The translations under genes were made by a program, and so were the position numbers. A DNA stretch of 64,000 nt from JAGWBD01 sp965197455 (GTDB lineage: Bacteria; Chloroflexota; Anaerolineae; Aggregatilineales; Phototrophicaceae): assembly GCA_965197455.1 (NCBI GenBank), contig OZ240208.1:372001-436000 (forward strand). Reading direction: 5' to 3'. Positions 1 through 8,060 of the stretch are shown in pieces. The notes below the pieces were generated by a model. The model saw nothing but the letters and a program-made list of their open reading frames with translations. It ran no database searches and was not told where the DNA came from. The first letter of the stretch is position 1. Every line of letters starts with the position of its first letter.

Positions 1-1278
1 GCGGCCCAGTTGCGAGCCATCGCCGACATTCGCCAGGACATGGCGTCGACCGTTCCCATGAATCGCCTGCTGCAGGGTGACGTCGGCTCGGGCAAGACCG
101 CCGTGGCCGCGCTCGTCATGGCGCTGACGGTTCAGGCAGGCAAGCAGGCAGCCCTGATCGTCCCGCTCAGTGTGCTGGCCGAACAGCACTATCGCAATCT
201 CACGGCCACGCTGGCGCGCTTACCTGGTGATGAAGCGCCCTCGATTGCATTGTTGACCGGAGCGACTCCGGCGGCAGAGCGCGCGTCAATCCTTGACTCC
301 CTGGCATCCGGCGCGCTGGATGTCGTCATCGGCACACAGGCGCTGATTCAGGAAGGGGTGGACTTCCACGACCTGGGCCTGGCAATAATCGACGAGCAAC
401 ATCGCTTTGGCGTGCAGCAGCGCAAGGCCCTGCGCGGCAAGGGGCGCAACCCGCATCTGCTGATGATGACGGCGACGCCTATACCCCGCTCGCTGGCGCT
501 GACCCTGCACGCCGACCTCGACCTGTCAGTCATTGACGAACTGCCGCCTGGGCGCAAGCCCGTGCACACGGCAATTGTCGATCCGGTGGCGCGCGAACGG
601 GCTTTTAGTTTCGTGGATGCAGAACTGGCGCGTGGGCGGCAAGCCTTTATCGTACACCCGCTGGTGGAGGAATCGGAGCGAATTGATGCACGGGCGGCGA
701 CGCAGGCCTACGATGAGCTGGTGCAGGTATTCTTCCGCTTTCGCGTGGCCCTCCTGCACGGGCGTCTGTCAGCGGCGGAGAAGAATGAGGTGCTGACAGC
801 TTTCGCGCGCGGTGACCATGACGTGCTGGTGACGACTTCGGTGGCGGAGGTGGGCGTGGACGTGCCCAACGCCAGCGTGATGGTGATCGAGGGGGCCAAC
901 CGCTTTGGTCTGGCGCAGCTGCATCAGTTCCGCGGACGAGTAGGGCGCGGCGAATACGCCTCTACCTGCCTGCTCATCCCGGACAGTGACGTTGCTGCCG
1001 CGCGTGAGCGCATTGAAGCGCTGGTACAAATAAATGACGGCTTCCGACTGGCCGAACTGGACTGGGAGCAGCGCGGCCCAGGCGATCTCGTGGGTACTCG
1101 CCAGAGCGGCGGAAGTCTGATGCAGCTGGCGGAATTTATGTCGCCGCAACTGGTGGCGCTGGCCCGGCGTGAAGCGCGCACGATCAACGCGGAAGACCCC
1201 GCGCTGGAGTTGCCGCAGCACGAACTGCTCGCGCGGCGCGTGGAACGGCTGCGGGACGAGCGCAGCGACATCAGCTGA
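1..1278 (+). CDS. recG: ATP-dependent DNA helicase RecG (3' part, truncated by window edge)
   Basis: RecG is a superfamily 2 helicase that remodels stalled replication forks and branched recombination intermediates. The frame is open from base 1, so the start and the N-terminal wedge domain lie outside the window; 425 residues are visible. The motor is complete: Walker A GDVGSGKT at visible residues 26-33, a DEQH box (the DExH motif II), TATPIPRSL (motif III), and the second RecA-like domain with the VGVDVPNA and QLHQFRGRVGRG motifs. The end, with the QRGPGDLVGTRQSG segment, is the RecG-specific tail (TRG region) that couples ATP hydrolysis to branch migration. The gene ends 22 bp before coaD, a co-directional arrangement compatible with one transcript. 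Confidence 0.96.
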   Translation, partial: AAQLRAIADIRQDMASTVPMNRLLQGDVGSGKTAVAALVMALTVQAGKQAALIVPLSVLAEQHYRNLTATLARLPGDEAPSIALLTGATPAAERASILDSLASGALDVVIGTQALIQEGVDFHDLGLAIIDEQHRFGVQQRKALRGKGRNPHLLMMTATPIPRSLALTLHADLDLSVIDELPPGRKPVHTAIVDPVARERAFSFVDAELARGRQAFIVHPLVEESERIDARAATQAYDELVQVFFRFRVALLHGRLSAAEKNEVLTAFARGDHDVLVTTSVAEVGVDVPNASVMVIEGANRFGLAQLHQFRGRVGRGEYASTCLLIPDSDVAAARERIEALVQINDGFRLAELDWEQRGPGDLVGTRQSGGSLMQLAEFMSPQLVALARREARTINAEDPALELPQHELLARRVERLRDERSDIS

Positions 1279-1300
1279 ACAGGACTGGAACAGGGGTGCA

Positions 1301-1792
1301 ATGATGCCAAGGCGACTGGCCCTGTATCCTGGGTCGCTTGACCCGGTGCACAATGGGCACATTGATGTAGCCCTGCGCGCCGCACGAATATTTGACGAAG
1401 TCGTGGTAGCGGTGTACGATTCGCCACAAAAGCGACTGCTGTTCAGTGCAGAAGAGCGACTGGAAATGGCACGCGCGGCCTTTTTGGGGAACAAAAAAGT
1501 AAAAGTTGCACAATACAGTGGGTTAACTGTACAATTTGCTGCCACTTTGGGTGCGGTCGCGATCGTGCGTGGTTTACGAGTCGCTTCCGATTTTGATCTG
1601 GAGTTGCGCACCAGTCTGGCGAACAGGCAACTGGACGGAACGATAGAGACAGTCGCGGTCATGGCGGACGAACACTTCATTCATGTCAGTTCCAGCATCG
1701 TACGGGAAATCGCGCAACTTGGCGGAGACGTGAGCGCCATGGTGCCGCCGCATGTTGCGGCAGCGCTGCAGCAACGCTTTGCTGTGGCATGA
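1301..1792 (+). CDS. coaD: Pantetheine-phosphate adenylyltransferase
   Basis: Catalyses the fourth step of coenzyme A synthesis, joining 4'-phosphopantetheine and ATP to dephospho-CoA plus pyrophosphate. The product is 163 residues, the usual CoaD length. It opens with the nucleotidyltransferase pattern YPGSLDPVHNGHIDV, where HNGH is the T/HxGH adenylate-binding motif, and ends with the CoaD SSSIVREIA helix and the MVPPHV segment. I chose the first of two tandem ATGs (1301 and 1304) because a GGGGTG Shine-Dalgarno-like stretch sits a few bases upstream; an upstream in-frame extension would run into recG and lacks family similarity. Confidence 0.95.
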   Translation: MMPRRLALYPGSLDPVHNGHIDVALRAARIFDEVVVAVYDSPQKRLLFSAEERLEMARAAFLGNKKVKVAQYSGLTVQFAATLGAVAIVRGLRVASDFDLELRTSLANRQLDGTIETVAVMADEHFIHVSSSIVREIAQLGGDVSAMVPPHVAAALQQRFAVA

Positions 1793-1842
1793 GATAACTG
1801 GTAACAGGGAAGAGATATCCTGTAGTTTGCAGGGAGACTGAC

Positions 1843-2457
1843 ATGGACATCCAGCATCTGGTAGACCGGCTGGAAGACCTGGTCGACGAAGGGCAGCACG
1901 TCCCGTTCAGCAGGTACACGATGGTGGACGAGGAACGTGCGCTCGAGATTATTGACCAGATGCGGATATCTGTGCCTGAAGAAATCGAAAAGTCTGGGCG
2001 CATTCTTACCAACCGGGATCGCATCTTGGCGCAGGCCGAGGAGGATGCTGCCCGTATCGTGCAGCAGGCCCGGCGCGACACGGAGCTCTTGCTTGACGAG
2101 GGGGCCACGGTGCAGGCGGCGCAGAATCGCGCGGCCAACATCATTGAGGCTGCGCGTCAGGAAGCCGAGTTGATTGCTGACGAGGCAGACCGCTACATCC
2201 TGCAGGAGATGGCGCGCATGGAGCAGGAGGTTGCCAGGTTGTTGACCGTGGTGCGCAATGGCATCCAGGAAGTCTCCAGCAACCGGCCCCAACTGCAGGT
2301 ACGCCCTGACGCTGATGAGGAAGAAATCACGCCGCCGGTACACTACCCGGTGCGTGAGGAAGAACCGCTGCCCGTCATCACCCCGGCCAGGGTGCTTTCA
2401 AAAAGTGAGCTGCAGTTCGCGCCACCAGGCACGCCAGGTCCGGCAGCCGCCGTCTAG
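1843..2457 (+). CDS. DivIVA-like coiled-coil protein
   Basis: A 204-residue soluble, highly charged protein. Residues about 1-40 form a short N-terminal module, and residues about 55-145 are a continuous Ala/Glu/Arg/Gln-rich helix with heptad character, as in DivIVA/GpsB-like or ATP-synthase-b-like stalks. The last ~55 residues are Pro-rich and likely disordered. There is no signal peptide or membrane segment. An AGGGAG Shine-Dalgarno precedes the ATG. Genes of this kind often follow coaD in Chloroflexota, and a role in septum or pole organisation is possible but not shown. The stop codon overlaps the stop of convergent comEC within the shared tetramer CTAG. Confidence 0.7.
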   Translation: MDIQHLVDRLEDLVDEGQHVPFSRYTMVDEERALEIIDQMRISVPEEIEKSGRILTNRDRILAQAEEDAARIVQQARRDTELLLDEGATVQAAQNRAANIIEAARQEAELIADEADRYILQEMARMEQEVARLLTVVRNGIQEVSSNRPQLQVRPDADEEEITPPVHYPVREEEPLPVITPARVLSKSELQFAPPGTPGPAAAV

Positions 2458-4823
2458 TCCTCAGCGCGTTCTGCCGGCAGCACGTCACGCCACAATCTGA
2501 TCCCGTCGCTCCAAAGGTGCACTGCGCCAGTTGCGTCGCTGCGCAGCAGCGGGGTTCCATCCAGCATGGCCAGTATGTCAGGATTTGGATCACCACTACG
2601 GTTGCGCAGGTCATCCGGATCTGTGTGTACCACAACCATTTGCGGCCCTGCCGCGTGCAGAAAGTCCGGGTCAAGCGAGCGGGCGGCGCCGTGTAGCGGC
2701 AGCTGCAGCACGGTCGCCCGGGGTGAGATGCCGGCTGCCAGCAAGGCCTGCTGGCCCGCGCGGTCCAGTGATGCGGGCAGCAGGAACGAGACCGTCCCGA
2801 AATGAACGCGCAGCGTTAGCGCCGCCGTGTTCAACAGACGCTGGTCCACCGCAGGCTGCTGCTGCGGGTGCAACACCTCAATGCGCAGGCCATCCCCGAA
2901 ATCCAGGTTGTGACCCGAACGCAGGGCAAGGGTCTTGTCGGCTGCGGCGACGAGTTGTGGCGCGGGCTCGCGCTGTCCGTTGTGCAGCAGCAAGCCGATT
3001 TCATGACGTTGCAGCAGGGCATCCAGGGTGTCGATCGCTTCCGGGTCCGGTTTGCTGAGCACCAGCACCTCCAGTCGGCGGTCATGGAAGGGGAGCCGTT
3101 CGCCCAGGGCGGTCAGCAGACGTGAGGGCGCGTGTCCGCCGTCGATCAGGATGTGCTCGCCGCCTGGCCCCTGCAGCAGTACAGCATTGCTGTGGCCGAC
3201 GTCCAGCAGCCAGAGATGCAACAGGCCATCCGGCTGGCTGAGCCGTGCCGCGCCCGCCAGCAGGGCCAGGCTCAGGGCGAGCAGCAATGCCAGGCTGCCA
3301 GTGGCGTGTCGCACCAGTGAATGGGCCAGGCGCGTCGCCCAGGGGTAGCGTGCGGCTTGCATGAGCAGTGCCACCACCAGCGCGATGTAAAAGGTAGCTA
3401 CCAGGCGCGGATCAATGCGCAATGCGCTGGCGGCGAAGGGCAGGCTGGCGGCGGCCTGTACGATTCCGGTCGTCCAGCTGAGTGGCAAGAGATCGAGCCA
3501 GAAGAGCAACTGCGCGGGCAGGGGTGCGATGAAGGCGGTGGCCGTCGCCAGAAAGCCGAGGATGAGCAGGGGCGCCTGGGCCGGAATGATGAGCAGGTTA
3601 ACTGGCAGCGACACCAGCGACAGACGTTCGAAGTACCGCAAAATGAGCGGCAGGGTTGCGATTTGGGCGGCCAGCGAGACGACCAGCGGCTCGGCCAGAA
3701 AGTCACCGAGGCGACGACCGGGACCTGGTGCCAGCAGAGACACGAGCGCGCGTTGCAGGCCGGCGCCGAGCGGGGCGACGAAGACCATGATACCGAGCGT
3801 GGCGAAGACGCTCAGCTGGAAGCCCACATCCCACAGCACCGTCGGGCTTTCCAGTGACAGCAGCAGGATGGCAAAGGCCAGCGAAGCCGGAGCGAATACG
3901 CGGCGGCGCAGGGCGCCGGCAAAGACCAGCAGACTGCTCATCAGGGCAGCGCGCAGCACGGATGCGCTGGCTCCCACGAACAGGGCGTAGAACAGGATGG
4001 CAAGGATGCCGACGAATGCAGCCTGACCCGGCTTTAGTCGCGTGCGCCGCAGCAACGCCATGATGGCGCCGCTCAACACGACCATGTTGAAGCCGCTGAT
4101 AGCGATGACGTGTGTCGCGCCCGTGTCATTGAAGGCCTGGCGCAAGGCGGGGGACAGGCCGCTTTCGTTGCCCAGCAGAATCCCCTTGAGCAGGGCAGCC
4201 TGGGGATCCGGCAGATGGAGTGCAACCTGCTGGCTGGCGCGCTCGTTCAAGGTGGACAGGGCGGTGGGCAAGGGCGCTCCCAACCCTGTGGCCAGCACCT
4301 CCACGGAGGTCTCGCGCATCACACTGAAGACGCCGCTGCGCGCCAGCTGGTCGCTCCATGAGAAGCTGTCAAACTCGCCGGGACGCAGCAGCATACCGGT
4401 TGCGCGGATGCGGTCGCCATGGGCGACGTTCCTGGCATGCGTGGCCTGCACGAGCAGCTCGCCGCTGACCGGGACGCGCCTGCCGCTGCGAATGAGCGTG
4501 TCAGCGCTGACTCGCAGCTGAACGCCGCTGTCGCGGAGCCTGGGCGCCGCGCTGACGACTCCCTCGACGCTGACTCCTCCCTGGTTGTTGTAGCGCGCGA
4601 GGTCGCTGTCGGCGGGCACCAGCGACATACGCAGGCCGCCCAAAGCCAGGGCGAGCAGCGCCAGCGTCGGCCAGCGCAGCCAGTCGCGCAGCAACCACGC
4701 GCTCAACAACGCCAGGCCGCAGAGGGCCATCCAGGCCAGCGTCAGCCGGGGCGAGGGATCCGGGTTGTTGGCTGCCAGGACAATGCCGCAGACCCAGCCG
4801 AGCGCGAGATAAACAAGGCGCAT
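2454..4823 (-). CDS. comEC: ComEC/Rec2-family DNA-uptake channel with degenerate beta-lactamase-like domain
   Basis: ComEC is the inner-membrane channel for single-stranded DNA in natural transformation. The 789-residue product has the standard order: two or three N-terminal helices, a DUF4131-like OB region (about 75-190), a Competence-domain membrane bundle (about 205-500, including HVIAISGFNMVVLSG), and a C-terminal metallo-beta-lactamase-like domain from about residue 537. That last domain keeps the fold pattern (LLDVGHSNAVLLQ, HILIDGG), but its metal-binding motifs are gone: the usual SHxDxDHxGG reads SKPDPEAIDTL near residue 590, and the usual HHGS reads LHGA near 711. comF at 42 kb is the only other competence-type gene here besides comM. 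The gene diverges from the sulfatase. Confidence 0.92.
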   Translation of the reverse strand: MRLVYLALGWVCGIVLAANNPDPSPRLTLAWMALCGLALLSAWLLRDWLRWPTLALLALALGGLRMSLVPADSDLARYNNQGGVSVEGVVSAAPRLRDSGVQLRVSADTLIRSGRRVPVSGELLVQATHARNVAHGDRIRATGMLLRPGEFDSFSWSDQLARSGVFSVMRETSVEVLATGLGAPLPTALSTLNERASQQVALHLPDPQAALLKGILLGNESGLSPALRQAFNDTGATHVIAISGFNMVVLSGAIMALLRRTRLKPGQAAFVGILAILFYALFVGASASVLRAALMSSLLVFAGALRRRVFAPASLAFAILLLSLESPTVLWDVGFQLSVFATLGIMVFVAPLGAGLQRALVSLLAPGPGRRLGDFLAEPLVVSLAAQIATLPLILRYFERLSLVSLPVNLLIIPAQAPLLILGFLATATAFIAPLPAQLLFWLDLLPLSWTTGIVQAAASLPFAASALRIDPRLVATFYIALVVALLMQAARYPWATRLAHSLVRHATGSLALLLALSLALLAGAARLSQPDGLLHLWLLDVGHSNAVLLQGPGGEHILIDGGHAPSRLLTALGERLPFHDRRLEVLVLSKPDPEAIDTLDALLQRHEIGLLLHNGQREPAPQLVAAADKTLALRSGHNLDFGDGLRIEVLHPQQQPAVDQRLLNTAALTLRVHFGTVSFLLPASLDRAGQQALLAAGISPRATVLQLPLHGAARSLDPDFLHAAGPQMVVVHTDPDDLRNRSGDPNPDILAMLDGTPLLRSDATGAVHLWSDGIRLWRDVLPAERAED

Positions 4824-4854
4824 GGGTTCGAAGACGTCGGCTACGCGGTTACGC

Positions 4855-4860
4855 TATACT
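4855..4860 (+). promoter_or_regulatory. Putative -10 box (TATACT) upstream of sulfatase
   Basis: TATACT lies 38 bp before the sulfatase ATG in the short divergent gap with comEC. No good -35 hexamer is visible at 16-18 bp. The same hexamer recurs before several other genes in this window, which is the main reason for listing it. Confidence 0.35.
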
Positions 4861-4898
4861 AGCGAGCGGATACCAACCATGCAAACAGGGACGGGGCA

Positions 4899-6248
4899 AT
4901 GACTGCGCCAAATGTGATCGTCTTCTTCACTGACCAGCAGCGCTGGGATACGACCGGCGCGCATGGAAACCCGCTGGATCTGACCCCCACCTTCGACCGC
5001 ATGGCGCACGAGGGCACCCACGTCTCGCAATCCTTCACCTGTCAGCCGGTTTGCGGGCCGGCGCGCTCCATCCTGCAGACCGGCATGTATCCGACGAGCA
5101 CCGGTTGCTTCCGCAACGGCATCGGTCTGCCGCATGACGCGCGCACGCTGGCGCATCACTTTCGCGACGGGGGTTACACGACCGGCTACATCGGCAAGTG
5201 GCACCTCGCGCATGACGCCCGCGCTGCTGTTCCGGCGGCGGAACGAGGGGGCTACGAATACTGGCTGGCCTCCAACGCCCTGGAATTCACTTCGGACGCC
5301 TATGACACGGAGATGTACGACGAAGAGAACCGGCCGGTGAAACTGCCGGGCTATCGCGTTGATGCGCTGACAGACGCCGCCATCCGCTATATCGATCAGC
5401 CACGTGAACAGCCCTACTTCCTCTTCCTCTCCTACATCGAACCGCACCATCAAAATCACCGCGACGACTACCCGGCGCCAACCGGCTATGCAGAGCGCTA
5501 TCGCGCGCGCTGGACTCCGCCGGACCTGGCCGCCCTTGGTGGCTCGGCACAGCGTCATCTGGCCGGCTATTGCGGCATGATCCGCCGCCTGGACGAAGCT
5601 CTGGGCCGCCTGATCGACGCGCTGCGCAGTCTGGGCCAGCTGGAGAACACCATCCTGCTCTTCACCTCTGACCACGGCAACCATTTCCGCACGCGCAATG
5701 CGGAGTACAAACGCTCCCTGCACGAGGCCTCCATCCGCGTGCCTACCGTCGTGCAGGGGCCGGGCTTCGATGGCGGGGGTTGTCTGCCACAACTGATCAG
5801 CCTGATCGACCTGCCGCCCACGTTGCTGGACGCAGCCGGTCTGCCGGTGCCGGCGGAAATGCAGGGGCGTTCGTTCCTGCCGCTGGTGCAGAAGCAGTCG
5901 CAGGACTGGCCTGACGACCTCTTCGTTCAGATCAGCGAATCCTGTGTGGCGCGTGCGATTCGCACGCAGCGCTGGAAGTACGGCGTGCAGGCAAGTGACC
6001 GGGATGGCTGGAAGGACAGTGGCGCGGATTGCTATGGGGAGACCTGGCTTTACGACCTGCTGGCGGACCCGGAGGAACTGCACAACCTGGTGGACAGGGA
6101 ATCGCACGAGGAAGTGCGCGCGGTGATGCGCACACGCCTGGCGCAACGTATGGTGCAGGCGGGCGAATCTGTACCTGAAATCCTGCCGCCGCCGCAGTTG
6201 CGGCATCAGGCCCAGCTGACAGTGACGAGCGCGGAAGCCCACGCCTGA
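4899..6248 (+). CDS. Sulfatase (formylglycine-dependent, arylsulfatase family)
   Basis: A 449-residue enzyme of the alkaline-phosphatase/sulfatase superfamily, hydrolysing sulfate esters of carbohydrates or aryl compounds. The N-terminal metal-binding segment is NVIVFFTDQQRWD. The sulfatase signature CGPAR at residues 52-56 holds the cysteine that is oxidised to formylglycine. IGKWHLA and LFTSDHGNH supply further metal and substrate ligands. No signal peptide is visible, so it looks cytoplasmic, as in many catabolic sulfatases of sugar-degrading bacteria. No maturase (anSME or FGE) is encoded nearby. The substrate cannot be told from sequence alone. It stands alone between comEC and nusB. Confidence 0.93.
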   Translation: MTAPNVIVFFTDQQRWDTTGAHGNPLDLTPTFDRMAHEGTHVSQSFTCQPVCGPARSILQTGMYPTSTGCFRNGIGLPHDARTLAHHFRDGGYTTGYIGKWHLAHDARAAVPAAERGGYEYWLASNALEFTSDAYDTEMYDEENRPVKLPGYRVDALTDAAIRYIDQPREQPYFLFLSYIEPHHQNHRDDYPAPTGYAERYRARWTPPDLAALGGSAQRHLAGYCGMIRRLDEALGRLIDALRSLGQLENTILLFTSDHGNHFRTRNAEYKRSLHEASIRVPTVVQGPGFDGGGCLPQLISLIDLPPTLLDAAGLPVPAEMQGRSFLPLVQKQSQDWPDDLFVQISESCVARAIRTQRWKYGVQASDRDGWKDSGADCYGETWLYDLLADPEELHNLVDRESHEEVRAVMRTRLAQRMVQAGESVPEILPPPQLRHQAQLTVTSAEAHA

Positions 6249-6326
6249 GCAGGGCAGATGAACATTCCCTGTCTGGCCAGCGGGCGAATTCTGAATTAAA
6301 ATGGCGTGGCTTTCAGGAGAACAGTG

Positions 6327-7445
6327 ATGTTACCAGCATTCGAAGAGAGAGCCGCGCCTGCCGAAGCGAAGGTCAGCGCGCCTGTGCGTGAAGGGCTTTG
6401 GCCCGCAGAGGTAGAGCGCAAGCGCTACGTCTCGCGAATTGTGCATTCTGTTGCGCTCTCGTGCAACGCCTTGCTCGAGGGGGGCGACGATGGCCTTGAC
6501 ATGCCCGTTTCGGATCTGCCACAGCGCGTGGTTCGCCTGCCAGGCGAAGATGAGCAAAATGACCTGACGACTGTTCACGAACTTCGAGGCGAGCATGCGG
6601 CGCACATGTTCCCGGATGCGCCTTATCTTGCCATTATCAGGGGCAAGGCAGACCCCTTGCTCGCCAGGGTCCGGCACGAGCACACGTTTCAGGGTCCGCA
6701 TTTCCTGGACAGGCGGCGACGTGCCAGATGGCAAGAGATTATCGACGACATGGCGCAGCAGGGCCTGTCTGTATTTGGAATTGGCTGGCGTCCACTGGAG
6801 GAGCTTCCCGACAAGTTGACTGCGGAACTCGAGCGAAAGATTTCCTTGCTGGCGCTGGTCGGCATACTTGAGATTGCGCACATGCCACCGGCGACGGAGC
6901 GCAGCATCGCGCGTCGTATTGCGTTGCAGGTGCTCTTCGAACTTGATTGCACGAAACATGTGACGGTCGACGTGATTGCTGCGCGCGTTGCCGCGCAGGA
7001 AGCGCCGCGCAAGCAGGCGCGCTACGTTCGGCTGCTGGTGACCCTGGTACGCAAACATCTGGCGTTTCTCGATGACACCTTGCGCAACTACACCATCGAC
7101 TGGCCGCCGGAGCAACTGGCTGTGGTGGATCGCAACATTCTGCGCATGGCCATTCTCGAATTCGCCATCACGAAGGGCGCGCCGGTGGCCGTCGTCATCA
7201 ACGAAGCCATTGAGCTGGCGCGACTGTTCAGCAGCGAGGAATCGTTTGACTTCATCAACGGCGTGCTGGGCGCCATTGCCGCCGAGGATGAGGAAGCGCT
7301 TCCGCCTGAGGGCGATGCCTCGCGTCCGCGTGTACGGGCCTTGCGCGGTTACCGCGACTCCCTGGACAGGGAAGCTGAGCTGGAAGCGATTCGCAACGAT
7401 TTGGGCGCAGCGCCGCCGGCTGGCGCAGGACTGCCAGTCGCATGA
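6327..7445 (+). CDS. nusB: NusB antitermination factor with N-terminal P-type-ATPase N-domain remnant (fusion)
   Basis: The product is 372 residues, over twice the usual NusB length (about 130-160). Residues about 193-320 are a normal NusB: RRIALQVLFELD at its start, then NILRMAILEF, VVINEAIELAR and FINGVLGAI. Residues about 18-182 are unrelated to NusB but match the nucleotide-binding domain of the P-type ATPase at 16041-18989. Shared runs include TTVHE, MAQQGL, WRPL.ELPD.LT.E.ER and LLALVGI. About 35 residues around the ATPase GDTTEGA motif are missing, and the ATP-site KGAPD reads RGKAD. The ATG at 6327 is chosen because AGGAGA lies 7 bp upstream; an in-frame ATG at 6306 lacks a site. A short disordered tail follows NusB. 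It is coupled to tatA by an ATGA overlap. Confidence 0.88.
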   Translation: MLPAFEERAAPAEAKVSAPVREGLWPAEVERKRYVSRIVHSVALSCNALLEGGDDGLDMPVSDLPQRVVRLPGEDEQNDLTTVHELRGEHAAHMFPDAPYLAIIRGKADPLLARVRHEHTFQGPHFLDRRRRARWQEIIDDMAQQGLSVFGIGWRPLEELPDKLTAELERKISLLALVGILEIAHMPPATERSIARRIALQVLFELDCTKHVTVDVIAARVAAQEAPRKQARYVRLLVTLVRKHLAFLDDTLRNYTIDWPPEQLAVVDRNILRMAILEFAITKGAPVAVVINEAIELARLFSSEESFDFINGVLGAIAAEDEEALPPEGDASRPRVRALRGYRDSLDREAELEAIRNDLGAAPPAGAGLPVA

Positions 7446-8056
7446 ATGTACTGGGCGTCGGCGGCAGTGAACTGCTCATCGTGCTGCTCATCATGCTGGT
7501 AATTGCCGGCCCCAAACGCATGATTCACTGGTCCTATGTGCTGGGCCAGCACCTCTCGAAGTTCCGGCGCATGTGGTCCGAGACGGTCGATATCGTGCAG
7601 AAGGAGTTCGATGAGGCCGGCGTAGGCATTCAGCTACCGAAGGATGTGCCCACCCGCGGCTCGCTGAACAAGCAGGCGGGCAAGCTGATGAGCGGGGTTA
7701 CAGCCCCGATGCAGGAAACCCTGGACGAGGTCAACACAGAGCTTGGCAACATCAAGACCACTACCAAAGAGACGGCCACATCCGCCAACAGCACGGTGCG
7801 GGGCAGCAACGGCAGCCAGACCGTGCTGAAAACCGGGCTGGAGTCGAAACCGGTGCTCGGCACACCGACCGCCTCCAAAACCGCTGCCGTGACGCCCTCC
7901 ACTGCCAGTGCGACTCCGCCGGCAATCAAGGCGACTGCGCGCAAGGCAGCAAAGCGCGCTGATGATGATTTCGGCGCCTGGTCCAGGCATGAAGCAGCGC
8001 AGGTCGGCTCCTGGTCACGGGACGAAGCTCCCACGCAGACGGAAGACAAGGCCTGA
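7442..8056 (+). CDS. Sec-independent translocase subunit TatA/TatB-like
   Basis: A 204-residue TatA/B-type component of the twin-arginine export system, which moves folded proteins across the membrane. It has the family pattern: a short N-terminal transmembrane helix (residues about 8-22, GSELLIVLLIMLVIA), the GPKR hinge, then an amphipathic helix (GQHLSKFRRMWSETVD). The long C-terminal tail is low-complexity Ser/Thr/Ala/Lys and ends with two copies of a WSR(H/D)EA motif. The length and the helix resemble TatB more than TatA; the call stays at family level. It starts in an ATGA overlap with nusB and is followed immediately by tatC, which supports the assignment. Confidence 0.85.
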   Translation: MNVLGVGGSELLIVLLIMLVIAGPKRMIHWSYVLGQHLSKFRRMWSETVDIVQKEFDEAGVGIQLPKDVPTRGSLNKQAGKLMSGVTAPMQETLDEVNTELGNIKTTTKETATSANSTVRGSNGSQTVLKTGLESKPVLGTPTASKTAAVTPSTASATPPAIKATARKAAKRADDDFGAWSRHEAAQVGSWSRDEAPTQTEDKA

Positions 8057-8060
8057 ACAG

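Noticed and set aside
769..1680. A 303-codon open frame on the minus strand across the end of recG and coaD
   Set aside because: It is antisense to two clear genes, has low-complexity composition and no family pattern; typical by-product of high GC.
4854..6242. A 462-codon minus-strand frame opposite the sulfatase
   Set aside because: Fully antisense to a gene with complete sulfatase motifs; its translation shows no domain.
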